This document shows positions 18,398 to 25,605 of a stretch of DNA of 64,000 nucleotides, piece after piece (within the stretch, counting starts at the first letter, position 1; each line of letters starts with the position of its first letter). Source of the DNA: Mycobacterium sp. DL (GTDB lineage: Bacteria > Actinomycetota > Actinomycetes > Mycobacteriales > Mycobacteriaceae); NCBI RefSeq assembly GCF_039729195.1, contig NZ_CP155796.1, positions 6,138,001 through 6,202,000 of the forward strand, written 5' to 3'. Under the pieces are notes generated by a model. It saw nothing but the letters and a program-made list of their open reading frames with translations, ran no database searches and was not told the DNA's origin. The position numbers were made by a program, and so were the translations under genes.

Positions 18398-18796
18398 TCA
18401 AGCCGCCATGCGACGACAACCGCGCACTGGACACCCATTCGTCACTGTGACGCAGCTACGCTGTCCGCTCAGATAAGGGTTATGATCGCCGATACATGTT
18501 GTGCAACAGAGTATTCCGCCGCCTTCATCCATCCCGAATCTCATTACTTTCCAGAGGCGTGTGCGGAGAATCGCGCCGAGAGCTTCGATCAGCGCGTGGA
18601 GGTCGGATGCCTGGACCTCAGGCCTGTTGTCCACCTGGCCGTCCTTGCGCGTGCTGCGCGCAAGACCTCGCGGGTCATAAGTGATTACCGTGCGGTCAGG
18701 AAAGAGCGGCACCAACGCGCTGAAGCCGCTGGCGTCCATGGGTTGGCCGATCTTTAATAGAGGCCGACGTCCGCCGGCGGTCGGCAGCGGTCCTGA
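18398..18796 (-). pseudogene. Alpha/beta hydrolase fragment
   Basis: A minus-strand frame open below a TGA at 18797-18799 reads LLKIGQPMDASGFSALVPLF and then VITYDPRGLARS, which are strands 3 and 4 of an alpha/beta hydrolase including the oxyanion region. Similarity stops at about 18571 (DLHALIEALGA), just before where the nucleophile elbow should be, and the rest of the frame is unrelated. Both ends are missing. The break faces the repeat array at 18183-18371. Confidence 0.65.
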
Positions 18797-18950
18797 TCAT
18801 TACCAGTAGGCACAGCGCACCTGCTCCAGTCGGACCTTGGGGTGGATGCCGTCGAGACACTGGTAAAACGTAGTCAGTACTGATCTTCAGGACAGTGTGC
18901 ATGCGGTCAATCTAGGTGGCCGTGCCGTGTGCGGTTGTGGATAATGGCTG

Positions 18951-19045
18951 GGGAGGGGAGTACTTCACAAGGTCGCTCCGGTCACTACGGACAGCATCCG
19001 ATGTCCCCGGAAGGCCGCCACGGTGCGGGCGAAGGAGACCTCGAA
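18951..19045 (+). promoter_or_regulatory. Probable yybP-ykoY (Mn2+) riboswitch
   Basis: The leader of the TerC gene contains, in order, GGGGAGTA, then GGTCACTACGGACAGCATCC, and GGGCGAAGGAGACCTC. These correspond to the conserved 5' GGGGAGUA, the central GUCA...ACG and the 3' AGACC elements of the yybP-ykoY aptamer, which binds Mn2+ and commonly precedes terC-like genes. The covariance fold was not computed. Confidence 0.62.
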
Positions 19046-19062
19046 CCTATAAGAGTTCGAGG
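19039..19062 (+). promoter_or_regulatory. Hairpin sequestering the TerC ribosome-binding site
   Basis: CCTCGAAC and GTTCGAGG form a perfect 8-bp stem around an 8-base loop. The 3' arm contains the GAGG of the Shine-Dalgarno sequence (GAGGAG, about 5 bases before the ATG). The 5' arm overlaps the last aptamer bases (AGACCTC), so aptamer and hairpin should be mutually exclusive, the layout of a translational ON switch. Confidence 0.6.
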
Positions 19063-19069
19063 AGCTTTC

Positions 19070-20080
19070 ATGAATGACTCGTTATCCGGCCTCGACGCAG
19101 AGCCCGCCGCGTCGATCGGGTCTCCGTGGCTGTGGACCGTCAGCATCGCAGTGCTGCTGGCGTTGCTCACCGCCGATTTTCTGGTAACCCGCCGACAGCA
19201 CGAGGCCTCGATGCGCGAGGCCGTGGCCTGGTCGGCGTTCTACCTTGCCTTGCCGTTGGCCTTCGGACTCTTCGTCTGGATGGCCTATGGCGGCGCTCCG
19301 GCGGTGGAGTTCACCACTGGGTACGTGGTGGAGAAATCCCTGTCCGTGGACAACTTGTTCGTGTTCATGTTGTTGTTGGCCGGCTTCGCCGTGCCGCGCG
19401 ACCTGCAGCAGCGGGTGTTGTTGTACGGCATCATCGGCGCGTTGGTACTGCGGGGAATCTTCATCGCCGCCGGCGCTGCCATGCTGCAGGCTGGCACCTG
19501 GGCATTTCTGTTGTTCGGCGCGATCCTGTTCGTCACCGCCGGCAAGATCCTGCACGACGCCGTGACCGAGCGGGCGTTCATCGGCGACGTCTCGCAGTTG
19601 CGGTCGGTGCGCCTGCTGCGCCGGTTGATGCCCGTCACCGACGATTATCGCGGCACAGAACTGACCGTTCGCGAGAACGGTCGCCGCGCCTTGACCCCAC
19701 TGGCCGTGGTGGTGGTCGCGATCTTCGCCACCGACGTGGTGTTCGCGCTGGATTCCGTGCCCGCGGTGTACGGCATCACTGAAGATCCCTACCTCGTGTT
19801 CGCGACCAATGCCTTTGCGTTGCTGGGCCTGCGTGCCCTGTACTTCGTGCTGCAGACCGCGCTCGCCGAGCTCGCACACCTCAATCACGGTTTGGCAGTG
19901 ATCCTCGCGTTCATCGGGGTGAAACTGGTGCTGCACTGGGCGCACGGCATCTGGCCTGCGGTGCCGGAGATTCCCACACCGATCTCATTGGCGGTGATCG
20001 TGATCGTCTTGGTGACGGTGACCTTGACCAGTCTGCGTGCCCGCAAGACCGAACAATCCACTGCCGCACCGAGGAACTGA
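19070..20080 (+). CDS. TerC-family membrane protein, probable Mn2+ exporter
   Basis: 336 residues from ATG 19070, directly after the hairpin-embedded ribosome-binding site; the longer open frame would run through the riboswitch. About eight transmembrane segments. Conserved acidic TerC motifs are SVDNLFVFMLLL in TM3 and FATDVVFALDSVPAVYGIT later. Family knowledge: TerC/Alx proteins export Mn2+ or load metalloproteins. The upstream Mn2+ riboswitch supports a manganese role. A 37-codon membrane protein gene follows after two bases. Confidence 0.88.
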   Translation: MNDSLSGLDAEPAASIGSPWLWTVSIAVLLALLTADFLVTRRQHEASMREAVAWSAFYLALPLAFGLFVWMAYGGAPAVEFTTGYVVEKSLSVDNLFVFMLLLAGFAVPRDLQQRVLLYGIIGALVLRGIFIAAGAAMLQAGTWAFLLFGAILFVTAGKILHDAVTERAFIGDVSQLRSVRLLRRLMPVTDDYRGTELTVRENGRRALTPLAVVVVAIFATDVVFALDSVPAVYGITEDPYLVFATNAFALLGLRALYFVLQTALAELAHLNHGLAVILAFIGVKLVLHWAHGIWPAVPEIPTPISLAVIVIVLVTVTLTSLRARKTEQSTAAPRN

Positions 20081-20082
20081 CG

Positions 20083-20196
20083 ATGCTCTACGCCGCCCTG
20101 CTCGAACTTATCGCGACCGTGTTGGTGCTGAGCGCCTTGATCATCAGCTGTGCGGCGCTGTGGGATGCCCGTCCACCACGCGGACCGAGTCCTTAG
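20083..20196 (+). CDS. Small single-span membrane protein (37 aa)
   Basis: The ATG begins two bases after the TerC stop and is preceded by GAGGA. The product MLYAALLELIATVLVLSALI continues with ISCAALWDARPP and stops at 20196. One transmembrane helix (about residues 3-26) with a short Pro/Arg tail. Spacing and ribosome-binding site argue for real translation with TerC, perhaps as a small subunit or regulator. No family is recognised. Confidence 0.55.
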   Translation: MLYAALLELIATVLVLSALIISCAALWDARPPRGPSP

Positions 20197-20276
20197 CAAG
20201 CCCGAGATCCGAGCTGGCCTTGGCGGTTTCTGATGCGCCCTTCGCTCCAGCTGCGCAAACAACGGGACTGAGCTGA

Positions 20277-20885
20277 TCACAGTGTCGGGGCTTGATGGCC
20301 CATCAGGTCGGCGAGGCCCGCAGCGTAGGACGCGGGGGTGAGATCCTCGAAAAACAGCCGCTGCACCATGAAGCCAGGGATCAGTCCGATCAATAGGTGA
20401 GCCGTCCGCGCCGGATCAGCGTCGCTCGGCAGGTGCCCAGCGGCGGTCGCGGCCTCGACATAGGTGGCCCACGCCGCACGGCCGCGGCTGCCCTCCCGCC
20501 GGTAGATCGCCATGATCTCGGGATCCCGAGCCGCCTCAGCCCAGGCCTGCAGCGCCACTCGATGTAGTTCGACCCCGCGCTCCTCGCCCAACGCGACGAC
20601 CCGCTCCAGCACAGCGGCGAGCACCTCGTGTGGCGGCGGGACCTCGGCGGCGGCACGGTCCAACACGACTGACAGTCCCTCGCCGGCCACGAGCTCGGCG
20701 ATCGCCCGGATCAGGTCGTCTTTGCCCTTGAAGTAGAGGTACACCGCGCCCGCTGACAGGCCGGACTCCGCGACCACGGCCGCCATGGTCGTCTTGTGGA
20801 AGCCGTCGCGAGCGACACAACGCAGCATCGCGTCGATGATCTGCTCCCGGCGGGCCTCCCGATGCTGCTGACTCACCTTCGGCAC
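20277..20885 (-). CDS. TetR-family transcriptional regulator
   Basis: 202 residues from GTG 20885 (MPKVSQQHREARREQIIDAM). HTH: TTMAAVVAESGLSAGAVYLY, then FKGKDD. The longer frame from 20948 would start inside the operator region and is rejected. C-terminal ligand-binding helices include LLIGLIPGFMVQRLFFED. It is divergent from the MOSC-domain gene, and two near-identical operators lie in the spacer. Confidence 0.85.
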   Translation of the reverse strand: MPKVSQQHREARREQIIDAMLRCVARDGFHKTTMAAVVAESGLSAGAVYLYFKGKDDLIRAIAELVAGEGLSVVLDRAAAEVPPPHEVLAAVLERVVALGEERGVELHRVALQAWAEAARDPEIMAIYRREGSRGRAAWATYVEAATAAGHLPSDADPARTAHLLIGLIPGFMVQRLFFEDLTPASYAAGLADLMGHQAPTL

Positions 20886-20902
20886 GATCAGAGCATGCCA
20901 CA

Positions 20903-20974
20903 AAATGAACGCTCGTTCTTGACATGTCGATGGCAAGCGTTGCATCATTTTGATACCGAACGAACATTCATTTT
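20903..20974. promoter_or_regulatory. Pair of inverted TetR operators
   Basis: AAAATGAACGCTCGTTCT (20903-20920) and, on the opposite strand, AAAATGAATGTTCGTTCG (20957-20974) differ at three positions. Both carry the GAAC/GTTC dyad. They flank the presumed divergent promoters of the TetR and MOSC genes. Confidence 0.6.
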
Positions 20975-20987
20975 AGGAGACGAAGGG

Positions 20988-21038
20988 ATGCTGGTCCCGG
21001 AGCCGTTTCCGTGGCGCGCATCCACATTCGGTCGATAA
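20988..21038 (+). CDS. Possible 16-residue leader ORF or gene remnant
   Basis: ATG preceded by AGGAGACGAAGGG, encoding MLVPEPFPWRASTFGR, then TAA. It ends 12 bases before the MOSC gene. The ribosome-binding site is better than that of many genes here. It may be a translated leader or the N-terminus left after deletion of a gene once controlled by the adjacent operators. Confidence 0.35.
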   Translation: MLVPEPFPWRASTFGR

Positions 21039-21050
21039 CTAGGAGCCTCG

Positions 21051-22007
21051 ATGACACCACGGAGGACCGGCGCATCCGTTGGTCGGCTTTGGCATTACCC
21101 CGTTAAGTCGATGCAGGGCGCCGAAGTCGAGGAAGTTCTGATTGGCCCTGGCGGCGTGGTGGGTGACCGCGCCTACGGGTTCCTGGACATCGAGACGGGC
21201 AAAGTGGTCAGTGCCAAACGTCCCAAGCGCTACGGCGCCCTGATGGAGTGCCAGGCGCGATTCCTGTCGCCGCCCCGTCCCGACGCGCCAGCTCCGCCGA
21301 TAGAGGTCACTTTCCCGGACGGCGCGGTGGTGCGGGATGACCCGTCCGAGCTGACGCGCCGCGTGTCGGAGTTGATGGGTCGCGACGTGCGCCTGCTGAC
21401 CGGCGCGCCGGAGGGAGCCTCGTCGGAGTTGGCCATGCCTGGCATCGAGGATGTCGAGCCAGGGGCGCTGAGGTCGCTGTTCCGCGACGAAGGAGGCGAG
21501 CAGGTCAGGGACTTCGCTGTCGGAATGGCAGCACCCGGCACCCTGCTCGACATCGGTCCTCTGCACGTCCTGGCTGCGGGCACGCTGCGCGGACTGGCGG
21601 CCGAATACCCGGCCGGTGACTGGGATCCGCGGCGGCTGCGGCCGAACTTGCTCATCGACGACGGTGGCGAACTGGGCGAGGAGGACGACTGGCTGGGCTG
21701 TGATCTCCGCATCGGCACTGAGGTGGTGGTCCATGTCGTGCTGCCCGTGCCGCGGTGCGTGATGACGACGCTCGCACAACCTGGTTTGCCGAGGGACATG
21801 GGTGTGCTGAAGGCGATCGCTCGAGTCGGCCGTAAGCAATTGGGTCCGTTGGGCCAAGTCGCCTGTGCCGGAAGCTATGCGAAGGTGGTCAGGCCCGGCG
21901 TAGTGCGCACCGGCGATCCGATTGGCATCGAACGCATCGAGTCCACAGAGGACGCGCTCGCGGCGATGCTCGGGACACCGTCGGCGGGAAATGCCAAACG
22001 ACCCTGA
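21051..22007 (+). CDS. MOSC-domain protein
   Basis: 318 residues, ATG at 21051 with AGGAG upstream. N-terminal MOSC beta-barrel (VGRLWHYPVKSMQGAEVEEV, then GVVGDRAYGFLD) followed by the MOSC domain proper (RLRPNLLID) with the conserved Cys in VPVPRCVMTT that would bind the molybdenum cofactor or a sulfur. Relatives are mARC/YcbX-like reductases or Moco carriers. Substrate unknown. It is controlled in all likelihood by the divergent TetR. Confidence 0.85.
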   Translation: MTPRRTGASVGRLWHYPVKSMQGAEVEEVLIGPGGVVGDRAYGFLDIETGKVVSAKRPKRYGALMECQARFLSPPRPDAPAPPIEVTFPDGAVVRDDPSELTRRVSELMGRDVRLLTGAPEGASSELAMPGIEDVEPGALRSLFRDEGGEQVRDFAVGMAAPGTLLDIGPLHVLAAGTLRGLAAEYPAGDWDPRRLRPNLLIDDGGELGEEDDWLGCDLRIGTEVVVHVVLPVPRCVMTTLAQPGLPRDMGVLKAIARVGRKQLGPLGQVACAGSYAKVVRPGVVRTGDPIGIERIESTEDALAAMLGTPSAGNAKRP

Positions 22008-22113
22008 TCCGGTGTGGTTCCTGCGCCAGCAAGCTGTTCAACGACTGCCTTGATCCACCTCGGTAGCCGGGGGCGCGAGTGCTTTTCACATCATCAGTCC
22101 GACGGGAGCACAG

Positions 22114-22920
22114 ATGCCAACAATCGATGTCAACGGGACCACGCTCTATTACGAGCTTCGGGGAGCGGGCCCGCCTGTCCTGCTGATCATGGGTGCGACC
22201 GGAGACGGCGGCCATTTCGATGCGTTCGCCGACTGGTTGGCTGATGAGTTTCATGGTCATCAGCTATGACCGGCGCGGAAACTCACGTAGTCCTGTTCCC
22301 GACAACTGGCAGACGACATCGCCGGAGGAGCAGGCCGACGACGCGGCGGCCCTGCTGAACGCACTAGGGACTGGTCCTGCGGCGGTCTTCGGTACCAGCG
22401 GTGGCGGGACCTTCGCGCTCTGTCTCATGATCCGCCATCCCGCCTCGGTGCGCGGCGCAATCCTCCACGAGCCGATGTTGTACGCCTTGGTCGACAACAT
22501 CGATGCGGTTCCAGCCCCGGTGAGGGCGTCGATCCAGAAGGCGCTCGAAGTCGGTGGGCCGCCCGCTGCGGTGGAGCCGTTCTGGCGCTACGTGGCCGGG
22601 GGCGACGGCTGGGCCCGGCTTGCACCTGCACTTCGTGAGCGCCTGCGGACTCCGCCCGTACATTGTTCGGGGTCGAGCTTGGGACCTACGAGCTCTACAT
22701 GCCCGACGATGAGGCGTTGGCAGCCATCACCGTCCCGGTGCGCCTGCTCGTCAGCGAGGACATCCTTCCGGTCTTCGTCCAGGTGGCCGGTCGTTTCGGC
22801 AAGCGTCTTGGCGTCGATGTCGTCGCCGTGCCAGGCACGCACGCGACATATCACGAGCACCCTCACGAACTCGCGCAAGCAATACGCCCGTTTCTCCGTG
22901 AGGTCAGTGGGCTCGAATAG
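22114..22920 (+). pseudogene. Alpha/beta hydrolase with two frameshifts
   Basis: Start ATG 22114 (MPTIDVNGTTLYYELRGAGP). The frame breaks near 22250, where an extra T in GAGTTTCATGG shifts it; the second frame carries VISYDRRGNSRSP and the nucleophile elbow VFGTSGGGTFAL. Near 22650 a second shift restores the first frame, which continues LFGVELGTYELYMPDDEALA to a stop at 22918-22920 with the catalytic His in VPGTHATYHEHP. Together they make one complete hydrolase of about 268 codons. Real inactivation or sequencing error cannot be separated here. Confidence 0.8.
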
Positions 22921-22941
22921 CCGCACACCCGCGCTGGCACG

Positions 22942-23154
22942 TCACGATCGTCCGTTCCTTGCGGACAAGGCCTCAGGTACCGGCGAGCGCCGTGAGCCGA
23001 GCCCGGAGCGCGACCCACCAACGTCCTCCGACACGGTGAACACCTTGTCCCCGTCGTCATGGTCGGCGACGTGAAAGATCATGCGCACCAACCGGTTGAC
23101 TACCGACAGCACCTTCTCGCGGCGCTGCGCCTTCACCAGGCGCTCATAGTTCAA
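22942..23154 (-). CDS. Hypothetical small protein (about 70 aa)
   Basis: A frame from TTG 23154, overlapping the stop of the upstream hydrolase by about 10 bases, reads LNYERLVKAQRREKVLSVVN and ends at 22942. Third codon positions are strongly GC-biased over the first 50 codons, which favours real coding. The sequence has a basic helix and an acidic HVADHDDGDKVF stretch. No family recognised; the start is uncertain. Confidence 0.35.
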   Translation of the reverse strand: MNYERLVKAQRREKVLSVVNRLVRMIFHVADHDDGDKVFTVSEDVGGSRSGLGSRRSPVPEALSARNGRS

Positions 23155-24019
23155 GTACGTCGTTGGCGATGAAACCGCGTAGCTCGGCGGCAAGCCGGTT
23201 CGGCTGGTCCTGGGGTATCAGTGTGTAGCTGTCGTCGATCTCGACGAGGCGGGCGCGTGAGAACAACGCAGCCAGCCGTTGCCCGTGCTCGGCGGGCATC
23301 AACTTGTCTTCGGTGGCCCACACCACGAGTACCGGCCGGTCAAATGTGCCCAGTCGCTCGGACAGTCGCATGAGCTCTTGTCGGCTCGGTGTCGAGCGCG
23401 CGAACGTGCGCAGGTCACGGCGCACTCCGGGGTCGACGAGCGCTGGCCGGAACCAGCGGTCCATTAAATCTTTCGGTATGGGGCGCTTACTCATCCAGCC
23501 CCAGCCGCCGGGGGCGCGACGGAACCAGTCGGACCGTTGCAGCTGCATCGCGAGCCAGAGCGCACCCGGGATCCGGGCGCTGGCCGCGATCATCTTTCCC
23601 GGCATCCCGGGCGGGAAGTTGTCGAATGCTTCGCAGGCGGCCAGGACCAGGCCGGCGATCCGATCGGTGCCGTCTGCGACGAGGAACTGCGCACCGCCCC
23701 AGTCGTTGAGCACCAGGGTCACCTCGCGGAGATCCAGCGCCACCAAGAGTTCTCCGACGAGTTCAGCGACGCCGGTGTGGGTCACCAGGTCAGGGCGCTT
23801 CATCGGCATCCGGTGACTGCCCAGCGGCAGCGTCGGACAGATGCACCGGTGCTCGGGCGCCAGCCGATCGACCACGCCGCGCCACAGCGACGCGTCCATG
23901 TTGACCCCGTGCAGCAGCACCACCACGGGTCCGTCTCCGCCGGTGTCGAGGTAGTCGATTTCGCCGGCGCTCAATTCGAGCCGGCGTATGTGTTCTCGGA
24001 ATCCTCCACTGTCCTGCAT
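23144..24019 (-). CDS. Alpha/beta hydrolase with Asp in the nucleophile elbow
   Basis: 291 residues. Oxyanion region VVLLHGVNMDASLWRGVVDR, elbow VTLVLNDWGGAQFL with Asp at the nucleophile position as in haloalkane dehalogenases and epoxide hydrolases. The acid is likely in VVWATEDKLMP. The position where the catalytic His is expected reads DDSYTLIPQDQP with Tyr instead of His, so classic catalysis is doubtful. It is divergent from a TetR gene with a strong palindrome between them. Confidence 0.8.
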   Translation of the reverse strand: MQDSGGFREHIRRLELSAGEIDYLDTGGDGPVVVLLHGVNMDASLWRGVVDRLAPEHRCICPTLPLGSHRMPMKRPDLVTHTGVAELVGELLVALDLREVTLVLNDWGGAQFLVADGTDRIAGLVLAACEAFDNFPPGMPGKMIAASARIPGALWLAMQLQRSDWFRRAPGGWGWMSKRPIPKDLMDRWFRPALVDPGVRRDLRTFARSTPSRQELMRLSERLGTFDRPVLVVWATEDKLMPAEHGQRLAALFSRARLVEIDDSYTLIPQDQPNRLAAELRGFIANDVLEL

Positions 24020-24057
24020 GCCTCGCCCTCCCGCTCGCCAATCGACCGTGCACCTGG

Positions 24058-24078
24058 ACAGACCGACCGTCGGTCTGT
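24058..24078. promoter_or_regulatory. TetR operator palindrome
   Basis: Arms ACAGACCGAC and GTCGGTCTGT are exact reverse complements around a single C, a 21-base palindrome. It lies between the divergent hydrolase (start 24019) and TetR (start 24091) genes, only 12 bases before the TetR start codon. Confidence 0.75.
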
Positions 24079-24090
24079 AGCCTAGGCGGT

Positions 24091-24687
24091 GTGCGAGAGG
24101 TCAAGCAACCGGAGGTGCGAAAGAGTGAGATCGTCACCACCGCACTGAAACTGTTCACCGAGAGCGGATACGAGAAGACAACGGTCGCCGCGATCATCGG
24201 CGAGCTCGGCGTCGCAAAGGGCTGCTTCTACCACCACTTCCGGTCCAAGGACGAGGTGTTCGAAGCGTGCGTGCTGACCGTTGTGCAGCAGATAGTCGAC
24301 GCATCCCTGGCCAGCCTCGAGGACCGCTCGGTGTCCCCTGCTGCTCGCCTGATGTCTTATGTCGACTACAGCTACTGGCAGGCCACCGGTGCGGCCTCCT
24401 CGGAGCTGCTGCGGGACCTGTATTCGCACACATTCGCCGACATCCACAGCCGTGTGACCGCGCAAGTGGCCGCGAGCTTGCTTCCCGCGATGACGGCGCT
24501 GATCGAAGAGGGCACACAGGCCGGCGAATTCGCCGTCACCGATGCCGGCTTCACCGCCATCGCCGTGCTGGGTGCGCTGCAGGGTCTTCACGAGGCCTAC
24601 GCAGGGATCACCGATCTGGATTTCACCGAACATCGCCGCCAGCTCATCGAGCTGCTCGAAAGGATTCTCGCGGCTCAGTTCGCCTGA
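24091..24687 (+). CDS. TetR-family transcriptional regulator
   Basis: 198 residues from GTG 24091 (MREVKQPEVRKSEIVTTALK). HTH: TTVAAIIGELGVAKGCFYHH followed by FRSKDEV. It is the first gene of a rightward set with an S33-type hydrolase, an FAD monooxygenase and a quinone reductase, and is divergent from another hydrolase; the palindrome at 24058 probably lets it control both directions. The short leader suggests leaderless or near-leaderless transcription. Confidence 0.88.
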   Translation: MREVKQPEVRKSEIVTTALKLFTESGYEKTTVAAIIGELGVAKGCFYHHFRSKDEVFEACVLTVVQQIVDASLASLEDRSVSPAARLMSYVDYSYWQATGAASSELLRDLYSHTFADIHSRVTAQVAASLLPAMTALIEEGTQAGEFAVTDAGFTAIAVLGALQGLHEAYAGITDLDFTEHRRQLIELLERILAAQFA

Positions 24688-24702
24688 CCCGAAAGGAAGT
24701 TG

Positions 24703-25605
24703 ATGGACACCACCGTCGTGCAGTTCGACTCCGCCGGGACCTCATGCGTCGGGCAGGCGTATCTGCCCCACGTTGAAGGCCCGTGCCCGTGCGTGATTCT
24801 GTGCACGGGTTTCGCCGGAACTCAGGACACCCCGTCGCTGGTGTTCACCGCACGCGCCTTCGCCGACGCCGGGTTCGTCGCGATCACCTTCGACTACCGC
24901 AGCTTCGGCTCGAGTTCCGGCGAGCCGCGGCAGTTGGTGGACATCGAGGGTCAGCTCGCCGATATCCGGTCGGCCATCGACTACGCGCGTACCCGTCGTG
25001 ATGTCGACCCTGAACGCGTGACGCTGTGGGGCACCTCGCTGGGCGGCGGTCACGTCGTCACCGTCGCGGCCGGAGATCCCCGAATCTGCGCCGTGGTCGC
25101 CCAAGTGCCGTTCAACGGATTTCCCAAGAAGGTCGAGCAACGGTCGACGAGGACGACCCTCAAGCTGCTGACGGCGATCGTGCGCGACAAGCTGCGCGGC
25201 ACGCTCGGCCGCGTCCCGTACTACATCAAGGTGATCGGAACGCCGGACGAGATCGCTGTCATCGGGAGCTCCGAAGCACTTCAAGCGATCTCGGATACGA
25301 CAAGTGAGTCGTGGCAGAACCAGGTCGCCCCGCGTGGGCTGCTGGACATGATGCGGTACAAACCCGGGCGGTTCGCGGAGCGATTGCGGATGCCGGTGCT
25401 GGTGTGCATCGCCGACTTCGACGCAGAAACCCTCGGCGCGGACAGCATCGAGATCGCGCAGCGGGCCCCCCGCGGGCATGTTCGAAGCTACCCGGTCAGC
25501 CACTTCGGCATCTACCGACCCGATGTTCGACAGAACGTCGTCGCCGATCAGGTCGCGTTCGTGCGCAGCGCGGTCAAACACACTGTGCAGGAGGAGCATT
25601 CGTGA
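24703..25605 (+). CDS. Alpha/beta hydrolase, S33/dienelactone-like
   Basis: 300 residues; ATG 24703 preferred over an in-frame TTG one codon upstream because GAAAGGAAG is correctly spaced. Cap-less fold with VILCTGFAGTQDTPSLVF, nucleophile Ser in LWGTSLGGGHVVTVAA, acid in CIADFDAETLG and His in SYPVSHFGIYRPD. A serine hydrolase acting on an ester or C-C bond. It overlaps the next gene by one base (TGATG). Confidence 0.82.
   Translation: MDTTVVQFDSAGTSCVGQAYLPHVEGPCPCVILCTGFAGTQDTPSLVFTARAFADAGFVAITFDYRSFGSSSGEPRQLVDIEGQLADIRSAIDYARTRRDVDPERVTLWGTSLGGGHVVTVAAGDPRICAVVAQVPFNGFPKKVEQRSTRTTLKLLTAIVRDKLRGTLGRVPYYIKVIGTPDEIAVIGSSEALQAISDTTSESWQNQVAPRGLLDMMRYKPGRFAERLRMPVLVCIADFDAETLGADSIEIAQRAPRGHVRSYPVSHFGIYRPDVRQNVVADQVAFVRSAVKHTVQEEHS

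Noticed and set aside
19082..19945. Minus-strand open frame of 287 codons opposite TerC
   Set aside because: His/Gln/Arg-rich antisense reading of transmembrane segments, not a protein.
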